Of a stretch of DNA of 41,893 bases, positions 18,053 through 26,738 are shown piece by piece. The notes beneath the pieces were generated by a model. The model did not search any database. It worked only from the letters and a program-made list of their open reading frames with translations, and was not told the DNA's origin. Where the stretch lies: positions 1-41,893 of the forward strand of contig JAIXWZ010000131.1 in NCBI GenBank assembly GCA_027491035.1, written 5' to 3'. A program made the translations under genes and the position numbers. Origin of the DNA: Comamonadaceae bacterium (lineage in GTDB: Bacteria > Pseudomonadota > Gammaproteobacteria > Burkholderiales > Burkholderiaceae_C). The first letter of the stretch is position 1. Each line of letters opens with the position of its first letter.

Positions 18053-19558
18053 ATGTGTGGCATCTTGGGAGTGGTCAGCCAGGCGCCCGTCAATCAGCTG
18101 ATCTATGACGGCCTGCTGCTGCTGCAGCACCGCGGCCAGGATGCAGCGGGTATCGCGACGCATCAGGGCCAGAAGTTTTTCATGCACAAGGCCAAGGGCA
18201 TGGTCAAGGACGTGTTTCGCACGCGCAATATGCGCGCCTTGCCCGGCCATGTGGGCCTGGGCCAGGTGCGCTACCCGACCGCCGGTAACGCTTTCAGCGA
18301 CGAGGAGGCCCAGCCTTTTTACGTCAATGCGCCCTTCGGCCTGGTGCTGGTGCACAACGGCAACTTGACCAACGCGGCCGAACTCAAGGCCGAGCTGTTT
18401 TCGATTGACCACCGGCACATCAACACCGAGAGCGATTCGGAGGTCCTGCTCAACGTGCTGGCCCATGAACTTGAGAAGACCACGCGCGGTTTGCCGCTGG
18501 CCCCTGCCGATGTGTTTGCCGCTGTGCGCGGTGTGCACCGCCGCGTGCGCGGCTCTTACGCGGTGGTGGCGCTGATCGCCGGTCATGGCCTGTTGGCGTT
18601 TCGAGACCCCTTTGGCATTCGGCCCCTGTGCCTGGGCCGGCAGGGCTCGACCTGGGTGGTGGCCAGCGAGTCGGTGGCCCTCGAAGGCACGGGCCATCAA
18701 TTCGAGCGCGACTTGCTGCCTGGCGAGGCGGTCTTTATTGATCTGCAGGGCCGGCTGCATGCGGCGCAGTGTGCCGAGCAGCCGCGCTTGATGCCGTGTA
18801 TTTTTGAATACGTTTATCTGGCCCGGCCCGACTCCATGCTCGACGGCATTTCGGTCTACCAGGCGCGCCTGAATTTGGGCCAGACGCTGGCCCAGCGCGT
18901 GATCTCGACCGTGCCGCCCAATGAGATCGATGTGGTCATCCCGATCCCTGAGTCGAGCCGGCCCAGCGCCACGCAGCTGGCGCATTTGCTCGGGATCGCC
19001 TACCGGGAAGGCTTCGTCAAGAACCGCTATGTCGGGCGCACTTTCATCATGCCCGGTCAGGGCGTGCGCAAGAAGTCGGTGCGGCAAAAGCTCAATGTGA
19101 TCGCCAGCGAGTTCAAGGGTCGCAATGTGCTGCTGGTCGACGATTCCATCGTGCGCGGCACCACCAGCCGTGAGATCGTGCAGATGGCGCGCGACGCCGG
19201 TGCGCGCAAGGTCTACCTGGCCAGCGCCGCGCCGCCGGTGCGCTTTCCCAATGTGTATGGCATTGACATGCCCACCAGCGACGAGTTGGTGGCCTACAAC
19301 CGCACCGTCGAGCAGGTGCGCGAGGTGATCGGCTGCGATGCCCTGATCTACCAGGACGTCGAGGGCATGAAACGGGCCATCGGCGCGCTCAATCCGGCCT
19401 TGGCTGGCTTTGATGCGTCGTGCTTTGACGGCGTCTACATCACCGGCGACGTCACGCCTGAATCGATTGCCCGCATGAACGAGCAGCGCGTCGAGACCGA
19501 CGAGGACGGCGACAACGACCACTCCCGCCTGAACCTGCCCAATGCCCAGACGGCCTGA
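18053..19558 (+). CDS. purF: Amidophosphoribosyltransferase
   Basis: First committed step of purine synthesis: glutamine amide transfer to PRPP giving phosphoribosylamine. About 501 residues. The protein begins MCGILGVV, so Cys2 becomes the N-terminal nucleophile after Met removal and there is no propeptide. The glutaminase domain is followed by the phosphoribosyltransferase domain with the PRPP loop LLVDDSIVRGTTS (Asp363-364). TGAGGAG at 18036-18042, overlapping the cvpA stop, fixes the ATG at 18053. Confidence 0.97.
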   Translation: MCGILGVVSQAPVNQLIYDGLLLLQHRGQDAAGIATHQGQKFFMHKAKGMVKDVFRTRNMRALPGHVGLGQVRYPTAGNAFSDEEAQPFYVNAPFGLVLVHNGNLTNAAELKAELFSIDHRHINTESDSEVLLNVLAHELEKTTRGLPLAPADVFAAVRGVHRRVRGSYAVVALIAGHGLLAFRDPFGIRPLCLGRQGSTWVVASESVALEGTGHQFERDLLPGEAVFIDLQGRLHAAQCAEQPRLMPCIFEYVYLARPDSMLDGISVYQARLNLGQTLAQRVISTVPPNEIDVVIPIPESSRPSATQLAHLLGIAYREGFVKNRYVGRTFIMPGQGVRKKSVRQKLNVIASEFKGRNVLLVDDSIVRGTTSREIVQMARDAGARKVYLASAAPPVRFPNVYGIDMPTSDELVAYNRTVEQVREVIGCDALIYQDVEGMKRAIGALNPALAGFDASCFDGVYITGDVTPESIARMNEQRVETDEDGDNDHSRLNLPNAQTA

Positions 19559-19581
19559 AGGCCGGGCCTGAAAGCTATCCG

Positions 19582-20784
19582 ATGACCACCCAACCCCTAC
19601 ACCCTGACACCCTGGCCGTGCGCGCAGCGCTTGAGCGCAGCCAGTACGGCGAGAACTCCGAAGCCCTTTACCTGACCAGCGGCTACGTGCAGCCCAGCGC
19701 GCAGTCGGCCGCGGCGCGCTTTGCCAACGAGGAAGAAGGCTTCACCTACGCCCGCTACGGCAATCCGACCGTGGCCAGCTTCGAGAAACGGCTGGCGTCC
19801 ATGGAGGGCACCGAGGGCGCGATTGCCACGTCCAGCGGCATGGCGGCCATCTTGATGCTGTGCATGGGTTTGCTCAAGGCCGGTGACCATGTGGTGTGTT
19901 CGCGCTCGGTGTTTGGCTCGACCATCAAGCTCATTGGCGGCGAGTTCGGCAAGTTCGGCGTGGCCTCGAGCTTTGTCTCGCAGACCGATGTCTCCGAGTG
20001 GCAAGCTGCGATCCGTCCCAACACGCGGCTGCTGTTTGCCGAGACGCCGACCAACCCCTTGACCGAGGTGTGTGACATCGCCGCCTTGGCCGACATCGCC
20101 CGCCGGGCCGGGGCGCTGCTGGCCGTCGACAACTGCTTTGCCACGCCGGTGCTGCAGCGGCCGGTTGATTGGGGCGCCGACATCATCATGCACTCGGGCA
20201 CCAAATACCTCGACGGGCAGGGCCGGGTGCTGGCCGGTGCGCTGTGCTGCAGCCAGGCCTTGATCGACGAGAAATTCATGCCCGTGCTGCGCAGCGCCGG
20301 CATGACGCTCTCGCCCTTTAACGCCTGGGTGGTGCTCAAGGGCCTTGAGACGCTGGGCCTGCGCATGAAGGCGCAAAGCGCGCAGGCACTGAGCCTGGCC
20401 CATTGGCTGGCGCAGCGGCCCCAGATTGCGCGCGTGCACTATCCGGGCCTGCCCGAGCATCCGCAGCACGAGCTGGCCATGCGCCAGCAAGGCGGCGTGG
20501 GCGGCGCGGTGATTTCCTTTGACGTCGGCGGCGCCTCGCCCGAGCAGGCGCGCAGCCGCGCGTTTGCGGTGCTCGATCACTTGCAGGTGCTGTCGCTTTC
20601 GACCAATCTGGGCGACACCAAGTCCCTGGTGGCGCACCCGGCCAGCACCTCGCACGGCAGGCTCAGCGAAGAGCAGCGCCAGGCCGCCGGCATTTCGCAG
20701 GGCCTGATCCGCATTGCGGTGGGGCTCGAGCATCTCGGCGACATCCAGGCCGACCTTGAGCGCGGTCTGGCCAGCCTGGCCTGA
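19582..20784 (+). CDS. metZ: O-succinylhomoserine sulfhydrylase
   Basis: PLP enzyme of the Cys/Met-metabolism family that makes homocysteine directly from O-succinylhomoserine and sulfide. The 400-residue length and the PLP-lysine segment [13 protein letters not shown] (K208) fit MetZ, and the gene order purF-metZ is a known MetZ context. Cystathionine gamma-synthase or O-acetylhomoserine sulfhydrylase are related alternatives, but context favours MetZ. It starts 23 bases after purF. No S-adenosylmethionine riboswitch fits in that gap. Confidence 0.92.
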   Translation: MTTQPLHPDTLAVRAALERSQYGENSEALYLTSGYVQPSAQSAAARFANEEEGFTYARYGNPTVASFEKRLASMEGTEGAIATSSGMAAILMLCMGLLKAGDHVVCSRSVFGSTIKLIGGEFGKFGVASSFVSQTDVSEWQAAIRPNTRLLFAETPTNPLTEVCDIAALADIARRAGALLAVDNCFATPVLQRPVDWGADIIMHSGTKYLDGQGRVLAGALCCSQALIDEKFMPVLRSAGMTLSPFNAWVVLKGLETLGLRMKAQSAQALSLAHWLAQRPQIARVHYPGLPEHPQHELAMRQQGGVGGAVISFDVGGASPEQARSRAFAVLDHLQVLSLSTNLGDTKSLVAHPASTSHGRLSEEQRQAAGISQGLIRIAVGLEHLGDIQADLERGLASLA

Positions 20785-20812
20785 GGCCGGCGCAACCCTT
20801 TTGCACCTTGCC

Positions 20813-22213
20813 ATGACTGCACGCATCCGCACCCGTTTTGCGCCATCGCCCACCGGCTTCATCCACCTGGGCAATATCCGCTCGGCGCTTTACCCCTGGG
20901 CGTTTGCCCGAGCCAAGGGCGGCGACTTCATCTTGCGTATTGAAGACACAGACCTCGAGCGCTCGACGCAGGCGGCGGTCGACGTCATCATCGAGGGCAT
21001 GAACTGGCTCGGCCTGGACTACGACGAGGGCCCCTACTACCAAATGCAGCGCATGGCGCGCTACAAGCAGGTGCTGGGCCAGATGCAAGCCGCCGGCCTG
21101 GTTTACCCCTGCTTCATGAGCGTGGCCGAGCTCGACGCGCTGCGCGAGCGCCAGATGGCAGCCAAGCTCAAGCCGCGCTACGACGGCACTTGGCGGCCCG
21201 AGCCGGGCAAGACGCTGCCGCCGGTGCCCGAGGGCGTCAAGCCCGTGCTGCGTTTCAAGAATCCGCTGGCCGGCGACGTGGTGTGGGACGACAAGGTCAA
21301 GGGCCCGATTGCGATCAGCAATGAGGAGCTCGACGACCTGGTGATTGCGCGGCCCGATGGCACGCCAACCTACAACTTTTGCGTGGTGGTTGACGACATC
21401 GACATGGCCATCACGCACGTCATTCGCGGTGACGATCATGTGAACAACACGCCGCGCCAGATCAACATCTTCAGGGCACTGGGCCAGCAGCCGCCGGTGT
21501 ATGCCCACTTGCCGACGGTGCTCAATGAGCAGGGCGAGAAGATGAGCAAGCGAAACGGCGCCAAGCCGGTGACCGCTTACGCGCAAGAAGGCTTTTTGCC
21601 AGAGGCCATGGTCAATTACCTGGCGCGTCTGGGCTGGAGCCATGGCGACGACGAAATTTTTAGCCGCGCGCAGTTTTTGCAATGGTTCGACCTCGATCAC
21701 CTGGGCAAGAGTGCGGCGCAGTTTGACGAGGCCAAGCTGCGTTGGGTCAATGCCCAGCACCTCAAAGCCATGCCCGATGACCGGCTGTTCGAGGCGGTGC
21801 AGCCCTTTTTGGCGCCGCGCGCGGTGCAGCTCGAACCCCAGCGTGGCCAGCTGGCCTGCGCGCTGTTCAAGGACCGCTGCAGCACCTTGCTGGAGCTGGC
21901 CGATTGGCTGGCCTTGCTGGCCCATGGCGGGCAGCCCAGCGAGCAGGACCGTGCGAGCCATGTCACGGCGGCCATTGCGCCGGCGCTGGCCCAATTGGCA
22001 CAGGCGCTTGAGGCGTGCCAGTGGAGTCGTCCGGCCATTGCGGCGGCCATCAAGCAGGTGCTGACCGATACGGGGCTCAAGATGCCGCAGCTGGCCATGC
22101 CGGTGCGTGTGCTGCTTTTGGGCACGCCCCAGACCCCTTCGCTCGATGCGGTGATCGAGCTGATGGAGCGGCCGCTGGTGCTTGAGCGACTTAAAAAATT
22201 GGGCCTGTTGTGA
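20813..22213 (+). CDS. gltX: Glutamyl-tRNA synthetase
   Basis: Charges tRNA-Glu. About 466 residues. The class I signatures are present: the HIGH-type motif HLGN at 18-21 ([14 protein letters not shown]) and KMSKR at 243-247. ATG 20813 begins the conserved N-terminus; the longer frame overlaps metZ. The anticodon-binding domain occupies the C-terminal third. It lies directly upstream of a tRNA cluster that includes tRNA-Glu, but that cluster has its own predicted promoter. Confidence 0.97.
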   Translation: MTARIRTRFAPSPTGFIHLGNIRSALYPWAFARAKGGDFILRIEDTDLERSTQAAVDVIIEGMNWLGLDYDEGPYYQMQRMARYKQVLGQMQAAGLVYPCFMSVAELDALRERQMAAKLKPRYDGTWRPEPGKTLPPVPEGVKPVLRFKNPLAGDVVWDDKVKGPIAISNEELDDLVIARPDGTPTYNFCVVVDDIDMAITHVIRGDDHVNNTPRQINIFRALGQQPPVYAHLPTVLNEQGEKMSKRNGAKPVTAYAQEGFLPEAMVNYLARLGWSHGDDEIFSRAQFLQWFDLDHLGKSAAQFDEAKLRWVNAQHLKAMPDDRLFEAVQPFLAPRAVQLEPQRGQLACALFKDRCSTLLELADWLALLAHGGQPSEQDRASHVTAAIAPALAQLAQALEACQWSRPAIAAAIKQVLTDTGLKMPQLAMPVRVLLLGTPQTPSLDAVIELMERPLVLERLKKLGLL

Positions 22214-22237
22214 GAGCGCCTGTTTTCGGTTTATAAT
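22208..22237 (+). promoter_or_regulatory. Predicted sigma-70 promoter of the tRNA cluster
   Basis: TTGTGA at 22208-22213 and a perfect TATAAT at 22232-22237 are separated by 18 bases. The -35 box overlaps the gltX stop codon. Transcription would begin near 22244, about 50 bases before tRNA-Ala. Confidence 0.7.
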
Positions 22238-22293
22238 TTGAGGCTCGACAGTTGCAACCCGGGCGTGAGAAATCCAAACGGGGTGCAGATAGA

Positions 22294-22369
<76 letters not shown>

Positions 22370-22389
22370 GTCGAAAGTCCAAAGGTTTT

Positions 22390-22465
22390 GACCCTATCGT
22401 CTAGAGGCCTAGGACATCACCCTTTCACGGTGAGTACCGGGGTTCGAATCCCCGTAGGGTCGCCA
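22390..22465 (+). tRNA. tRNA-Glu (anticodon TTC)
   Basis: Complete 76-nt tRNA from GACCCTA to an encoded CCA. The loop CTTTCAC gives anticodon TTC (GAA/GAG). The T-arm contains GGTTCGAATCC. It starts 20 bases after tRNA-Ala. Confidence 0.96.
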
Positions 22466-22510
22466 AGTTTCACCGCCGCAAGGCAGTGCAGCAGGCACAA
22501 GCAGGCAGCA

Positions 22511-22547
22511 GCCTGACCGCAAGGTCAGGCGCTTGGCCCGAAAGGGC
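22511..22547 (+). other. Two adjacent GNRA-tetraloop hairpins in the tRNA spacer
   Basis: GCCTGACC-GCAA-GGTCAGGC (22511-22530) is a perfect 8-bp stem with a GCAA loop, followed 5 bases later by GCCC-GAAA-GGGC (22536-22547). Both loops are GNRA type. They lie between tRNA-Glu and tRNA-Asp, so they would be in the primary transcript and could be processing signals. No U-tract follows, so they do not look like terminators. Confidence 0.55.
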
Positions 22548-22563
22548 GAAGTTGTTGCTACCA

Positions 22564-22640
22564 GGAGTGGTAGTTCAGTTGGTTAGAATACCGGCCTGTC
22601 ACGCCGGGGGTCGCGGGTTCGAGCCCCGTCCACTCCGCCA
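22564..22640 (+). tRNA. tRNA-Asp (anticodon GTC)
   Basis: Complete 77-nt tRNA from GGAGTGG to an encoded CCA. The anticodon loop carries GTC (GAC/GAU). The T-arm contains GGTTCGAGCC. Last tRNA of the cluster, followed at once by a terminator. Confidence 0.96.
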
Positions 22641-22650
22641 AATAGCAAGC

Positions 22651-22676
22651 AAAAACGCGCCTTCGGGCGCGTTTTT
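22651..22676. terminator. Bidirectional intrinsic terminator
   Basis: AAAAACGCGCC-TTCG-GGCGCGTTTTT is a perfect 11-bp inverted repeat with a stable TTCG loop and T-runs in both directions. It ends the tRNA transcript on the plus strand and can serve the minus-strand hydrolase gene ending at 22695. Confidence 0.93.
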
Positions 22677-22694
22677 CATTGGGGCGCCACCCAT

Positions 22695-23330
22695 TCAATC
22701 GGCAACGAAGGGGTTGGTTTCGCGCTCGCGGCCAAAGCTGCTTTCGGGGCCATGGCCGGGGATGAACACGGTGTCATTGCCCATGGGCCACAAGCGGGTC
22801 TTGATGCTGTCAATGAGCTGGTCAAAGTTGCCTTGCGGAAAGTCGGTGCGGCCGATGCTGCCGGCAAACAGCACATCGCCGACAAAGGCGCGCTTGAGCT
22901 CAGGCGAATAAAACACCACATGGCCGGGTGTGTGACCGGGGCAGTGGCGCACCTGCAAGGTGTGCGCGCCCAGCGTCACGGTGTCGCCATCGTGCAGCCA
23001 GCGGGTGGGCTTGAACGTCTGGGCCTGCGGAAAACCGAACATCACGCTTTGCTGGGGCAGGCCGTCGATCCAGAACTGATCGCCCGGGTGCGGTCCGATG
23101 ATGGGCACATTGAGTCTGCTCGCCAGCTCCCCGGTGCCGCCGGCGTGGTCGATATGGGCATGGGTGAGCCAGATCTGTTCGAGCTTGAGGCCCAGCTCAT
23201 CGACTTGTGCCAGCAGGTGGTCCAGATCCCCGCCCGGGTCGATCACGGCGGCCTGCTTGGTGTCTTGGTCCCAGACCAGGGAGCAGTTTTGCTGAAAGGG
23301 CGTGACGGGGACGGTGAGGTAGGTGAGCAC
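22695..23330 (-). CDS. MBL-fold metallo-hydrolase (glyoxalase II-like)
   Basis: A 211-residue metallo-beta-lactamase-fold hydrolase resembling YcbL/glyoxalase-II-like proteins. The dinuclear metal motif THAHIDH is at about residues 56-62, with further ligands in RHCPGHTPGH, the aspartate in FVGDVLFAGSIGRTDFP and the final GHGPES. The frame stays open upstream to 23612, but homology-like sequence begins at LTYLTVPVTPFQQNC, so I chose GTG 23330. The ribosome site is poor, and the start is the least certain part. The exact thioester substrate is unknown. Confidence 0.88.
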   Translation of the reverse strand: MLTYLTVPVTPFQQNCSLVWDQDTKQAAVIDPGGDLDHLLAQVDELGLKLEQIWLTHAHIDHAGGTGELASRLNVPIIGPHPGDQFWIDGLPQQSVMFGFPQAQTFKPTRWLHDGDTVTLGAHTLQVRHCPGHTPGHVVFYSPELKRAFVGDVLFAGSIGRTDFPQGNFDQLIDSIKTRLWPMGNDTVFIPGHGPESSFGRERETNPFVAD

Positions 23331-23418
23331 GGCGGGGCAGGTGAGGTGAGTTGAAGCGCAACCCCCGCATCTTAGTGGGCGCGCTCGTTTGCCGCCTGAC
23401 GGTCCTGACAGCGCGGGC

Positions 23419-23808
23419 TCAGCTCTCGCGCCGGGACGACTGCCGCGCCCGCTCGACCCACTCCAGGCCCTCGCGCTGGGCCTGGACTTTTTCCATGGCG
23501 CAGCGCACCTGCTCGGGTTTGGGGTTGCCCAAGATGAGCGGCTCGCCGTAGGAGCCGTCGGGTCGCTCGGGGAAAAAGATGGTCCACTTGACGCCGTCAA
23601 TGAACTCGCCATCTTCCACGCGCTCGCGCAGCTGCGTCAGTTGCGCCACCAGGCGCTGCTGCTGCTGCTCGTCGGTGAGGTAGACCACCTCCATATGGAC
23701 GTCGCCCTCGCCCCACACGATGCTGTAGCGGGCCACGCGCTCGCTTGGCTCATGCAGCGCGCGCAGCAACGCATCCGTGAAGTGCCTCGGTAGCCGGTTC
23801 GGCGTCAT
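23419..23808 (-). CDS. Conserved-looking hypothetical protein, unknown function
   Basis: I do not recognise this 129-residue protein. It has a normal mix of charged and aromatic residues, a good ribosome site (AGGAGA a few bases before the ATG), a Gln run (DEQQQQRL) and a distinctive segment GVKWTIFFPERPDGSYGEP. There is no signal peptide or membrane segment, so it is probably cytosolic. It lies upstream of the MBL hydrolase on the same strand, with 88 bases between them. Confidence 0.7.
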   Translation of the reverse strand: MTPNRLPRHFTDALLRALHEPSERVARYSIVWGEGDVHMEVVYLTDEQQQQRLVAQLTQLRERVEDGEFIDGVKWTIFFPERPDGSYGEPLILGNPKPEQVRCAMEKVQAQREGLEWVERARQSSRRES

Positions 23809-24025
23809 GCTCTCTCCTGCCCTTTGCGGGCGCCAGGGCTCTTGGGCCCAGCGCTCCTGCTGTTTTATGAGATCTCAAGCCAAACTCTACAACGATCGCG
23901 GCCGCAGCACCAGAGGGGATGTCTGGTGAAATTTTCAGACAGGTCTCGATGTCAAGCCGACTGGCCGCAGCCGGCGCCGCTGCCGCAGCGCCGGCTTTGG
24001 GGCGGCCAGGCCCCAGGCCCGCGCC

Positions 24026-25153
24026 TCAGTGCAGGTTGGCCAGCGCCGCCTTGAGATGGCCCACGGTGCGCTCGACGTGGTGCCATTTCTCGAGCCCGAA
24101 CAGCCCGATGCGGAAGGTGCGAAAGTCGGCCGGCTCGTCGCACTGCAGCGGCACGCCAGCGGCGGTTTGCAGGCCGGCAGCGATGAATTTTTTGCTCGAC
24201 TGGATGTCTGAATCGGTGGTGTAGCTCACCACGACGCCCGGTGCCTCAAAGCCCGCTGCCGCCACACTCGGATAGCCCGCTTGCTGCAGCAGCGTGCGCA
24301 CCTGCCGACCCAACTCGATCTGTTCCTGGCGCACCTTGGCAAAGCCATAGGCTTCGGTCTCGAGCATCACCTCGCGCAGGCGCACCAGCGCATCGGTGGG
24401 CAAGGTGGTGTGGTAAACGTGGCCGCCGGCTTCGTAGGTCTCCATCACCTGCAGCCATTTGCGCAGGTCCATCGCAAAGGTGGTGCTTTGGGTCTGGTCG
24501 ATGGCTTGGCGGGCGTGCTGGCTGAGCATGACCATGGCGCAGCACGGCGAGCTGCTCCAGCCCTTTTGGGGCGCAGAAATCAGCACATCGACGCCGGTGG
24601 CGCGCATGTCGACCCACATGGCCCCCGAGGCGATGCAGTCGAGCACCAGCAGGCCGCCGTAGGCATGCACCGCGTCGGCCAGCGCGCGCAGATAGCTGTC
24701 GGGCAGCATCATGCCCGCCGAGGTCTCCACATGGGGCGCAAACACCAAGGCGGGTTTCTCGCGGGCGATGGCGGCGGTCACCTCCTCGATCGGCGCGGGC
24801 GCCCAGGGCGCTTGCGAGCCGTCGGTGGTGCGGCGCGCCTTCATGACGGTGTGGCTGGCCGGGATGGCGCCCATGTCGAAAATCTGTGTCCAGCGGTAGC
24901 TGAACCAGCCGTTGCGCACCACCATCACATGCTTGCCGCTGGCAAATTGCCGGGCCACCGCTTCCATGCCAAAGGTTCCGCTGCCGGGCACCAGGGCCAC
25001 TGAATGGGCTTGGTAGACCTCTTTGAGCATGCGCGAGATGTCGCGCATCACGCCCTGGAAGCGCTTGGACATGTGGTTGAGCGACCGGTCGGTGTAGACC
25101 ACCGAAAATTCAAGCAGTCCATCGGGGTCGATCAGGGGCAAAAGGCCGGGCAT
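24026..25153 (-). CDS. Class V aminotransferase (alanine-glyoxylate/serine-pyruvate type)
   Basis: A 375-residue PLP enzyme of fold type I, class V. The PLP-binding lysine is K197 in SAPQKGWSSSP, preceded by the aspartate of LDCIASGAMWVDM. The N-terminal segment LVPGSGTFGMEAV and the late arginine in FRTFRIGLFG are typical of alanine-glyoxylate and serine-pyruvate aminotransferases. AAGGAG lies 6 bases before ATG 25153. The amino donor and acceptor cannot be fixed from sequence. It stands alone, with a 217-base stretch holding no recognisable element (23809-24025) downstream. Confidence 0.9.
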   Translation of the reverse strand: MPGLLPLIDPDGLLEFSVVYTDRSLNHMSKRFQGVMRDISRMLKEVYQAHSVALVPGSGTFGMEAVARQFASGKHVMVVRNGWFSYRWTQIFDMGAIPASHTVMKARRTTDGSQAPWAPAPIEEVTAAIAREKPALVFAPHVETSAGMMLPDSYLRALADAVHAYGGLLVLDCIASGAMWVDMRATGVDVLISAPQKGWSSSPCCAMVMLSQHARQAIDQTQSTTFAMDLRKWLQVMETYEAGGHVYHTTLPTDALVRLREVMLETEAYGFAKVRQEQIELGRQVRTLLQQAGYPSVAAAGFEAPGVVVSYTTDSDIQSSKKFIAAGLQTAAGVPLQCDEPADFRTFRIGLFGLEKWHHVERTVGHLKAALANLH

Positions 25154-25346
25154 GGGTTCTCCTTGTGTGTGCCAGGGGCGCAGCTTAGCCGATGTGCGGC
25201 AAGTCTGTTGATCCGAGCCTTGCGAGTGCTTGCCCGCAGCGGCGGATTTCCGTCCAAGGCCAGCGTGGTAAAACCACGGTCTTGCTCGATGAGCCGATGC
25301 CCTGCGCCGTGGAGCCAGGGTGGGCCTCGGGCCTCAAGGAGTTGCC

Positions 25347-25805
25347 GTGCGCCGCTTGTCCCGACCGCAGATTCAAAAAAGTGTTCTTCAGGTGCTGCAG
25401 GCCCGTGTTGGCTTGCTGCTGGGGCAAACCACCTTCGAGGAGCTGCTGCCGCTGCAGGAGCGGGTCTCGTTGGAATTGGCCCGTGGCGCCTTGCTCTGGC
25501 ACGGCAAGCAGCCGCAAGAGGGGGCGCAGGCGCTGGCCCAGGCCATGGTCGACGCCCTGGGCCTTGACCCGCTGTTTTATTCGGCCAGCAGCCTTGATTT
25601 TTTGGTCTCCGAGGGCTTGACCAGCGCGTCGCTGGCGCTGGCCGACGCCGTTCGGGGTCATGAGCATGACAGCTTTGAGCAGTGGCAGCAGGAGGTGGTG
25701 CCCAAGCTCGACCGAATTGCCAACTTTGTGGTGTCGGTCTTCGACGGGCGCTGGCCGCTTGAGTTTCAGGCCCAGCCGCTGCAGGCCTGGCTGGCCCGGG
25801 CTTGA
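25347..25805 (+). CDS. Hypothetical protein, unknown function
   Basis: I do not recognise this 152-residue protein. AAGGAG at 25336-25341 sits five bases before GTG 25347, which is the chosen start. The sequence is Leu/Gln/Ala-rich and probably all-alpha, with a more conserved-looking C-terminal segment (DRIANFVVSVFDGRWPLEF). No membrane or export signal is visible. Open frames on the opposite strand cover the same bases, but their compositions are very Arg/Pro/Gly-rich and look like shadows. It ends just before the promoter region of the catabolic genes. Confidence 0.62.
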   Translation: MRRLSRPQIQKSVLQVLQARVGLLLGQTTFEELLPLQERVSLELARGALLWHGKQPQEGAQALAQAMVDALGLDPLFYSASSLDFLVSEGLTSASLALADAVRGHEHDSFEQWQQEVVPKLDRIANFVVSVFDGRWPLEFQAQPLQAWLARA

Positions 25806-25850
25806 CCCGCCCGCTGCGGTCAGCTTGTCGCGCAAGTGGCGGCGCGCTCT

Positions 25851-25878
25851 TTTGCGTGACGCGCTGACGTCCTATACT
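25851..25878 (+). promoter_or_regulatory. Possible promoter of the SDR-BVMO arm
   Basis: TTTGCG (25851-25856) and TATACT (25873-25878) are 16 bases apart. The -10 is good and the -35 is weak. Transcription would start near 25885, just before the palindromes at 25889-25913. Confidence 0.45.
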
Positions 25879-25888
25879 GGGCTTGGCG

Positions 25889-25913
25889 TTTCGAAATTGG
25901 GAAACGTTTTCCA
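25889..25913 (+). promoter_or_regulatory. Operator-like palindromes upstream of the SDR gene
   Basis: TTTCGAAA (25889-25896) is followed by TGGGAAAC-GTTTTCCA (25898-25913), a 16-bp palindrome with one mismatched pair and a central CG, the layout of LacI/GalR-family operators. Both lie just downstream of the predicted -10 box, a repressor-type position. TTTCGAAA also occurs at the predicted start site of the luciferase-like gene (33518-33525). Confidence 0.5.
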
Positions 25914-25997
25914 TAAAATCAAGCAAGGACGGGTCCGAGTCCATCGCAGACAGGCCGATGGGGCGCGCGCAAGTCTTTGCAGACTCGGGGGGAGTCT

Positions 25998-26738
25998 ATG
26001 CAGACCAGACGTTTTGCGGGGCGGGTGTTTTTGCTCAGCGGGGCGGCCCGTGGTTTGGGTGGGGCCCAGGCCCGGCGCATCGTGGCCGATGGTGGCTCGG
26101 TGGTCATCGGCGATGTGCTGGTGCAAGCGGGCCAAGCCTTGGCAGCCGAACTTGGCCCCGCAGCCCAGTTTGTTGAACTCGACGTGACCGAGCCTGACCA
26201 ATGGCAGCGGGCCGTGGCCGCGGCGCAGGCCATGGGGCCGGTGCATGGACTGGTCAACAATGCCGGCGTCTACGCGCCGGTGCCCCTGCAGGCCGATGAC
26301 GGGCTGGCGCAGTTTGAGCGCCATGTGCGCATCAACCAGACCGGCGTGTTCCTGGGCATGCGCAGTGTCGTGCCGGCGCTCAAGTCCAGTGGTGCCGGCT
26401 CCATCGTCAATATTTCATCGACTGTGGGCTTGCGCAGCGCCCCCAATGCGATCGCCTACACCGCCACCAAGTGGGCTGTGCGCGGCATGACCAAGGCGGC
26501 AGCGCTCGAACTCGTGCGCGACCAAATCCGGGTCAATTCGGTGCATCCCGGCCCGATCGACACCGACATGCTCAGTGTGCGCACCGCCGAGCAAAACCAG
26601 GCCCGGATCGCCCAAATTCCCATGGGGCGCCTGGGCACTGCCGAAGAGGTGGCCAATTTGGTGTGTTTTTTGCTCAGCGATGAGAGCCGCTACATGACCG
26701 GCTCGGAGCTGGCCGTCGACGGCGGGTGCGCCCTGTGA
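25998..26738 (+). CDS. Short-chain dehydrogenase/reductase
   Basis: A 246-residue NAD(P)-dependent oxidoreductase of the classical SDR family, probably interconverting a secondary alcohol and a ketone. The cofactor loop is SGAARGLGGAQ, followed by NNAG; the catalytic residues are S141, Y154 and K158 (NISSTVG, AYTATKW). It resembles cyclic-alcohol and 3-alpha-hydroxysteroid dehydrogenases. ATG 25998 is preceded by GGGGGGAG (25987-25994). The stop overlaps the monooxygenase start by four bases (GTGA), so the alcohol-to-ketone step is probably coupled to the next oxygenase. Confidence 0.92.
   Translation: MQTRRFAGRVFLLSGAARGLGGAQARRIVADGGSVVIGDVLVQAGQALAAELGPAAQFVELDVTEPDQWQRAVAAAQAMGPVHGLVNNAGVYAPVPLQADDGLAQFERHVRINQTGVFLGMRSVVPALKSSGAGSIVNISSTVGLRSAPNAIAYTATKWAVRGMTKAAALELVRDQIRVNSVHPGPIDTDMLSVRTAEQNQARIAQIPMGRLGTAEEVANLVCFLLSDESRYMTGSELAVDGGCAL

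Noticed and set aside
18047..19522. Minus-strand open frame opposite purF
   Set aside because: Low-complexity antisense translation of purF.
19559..19581. Possible S-adenosylmethionine riboswitch before metZ
   Set aside because: Only 23 bases separate purF and metZ, too short for any known SAM aptamer.
20663..21994. Minus-strand open frame opposite gltX
   Set aside because: Antisense shadow; gltX HLGN and KMSKR motifs decide the coding strand.
23331..23612. N-terminal extension of the MBL-fold hydrolase
   Set aside because: Open in frame but Ser/Arg/Pro-rich and overlapping the neighbouring gene; the conserved fold begins at LTYLTVPVTPFQQ.
23809..24025. Gene or element in the gap before the aminotransferase stop
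   Set aside because: Short open frames are Ala/Arg/Pro-rich shadows; no repeat, promoter or terminator is convincing.
25132..25944. Minus-strand open frames opposite the small hypothetical gene at 25347
   Set aside because: Pro/Arg/Ala-rich with no ribosome site, while the plus-strand frame has AAGGAG at the right distance and balanced composition.
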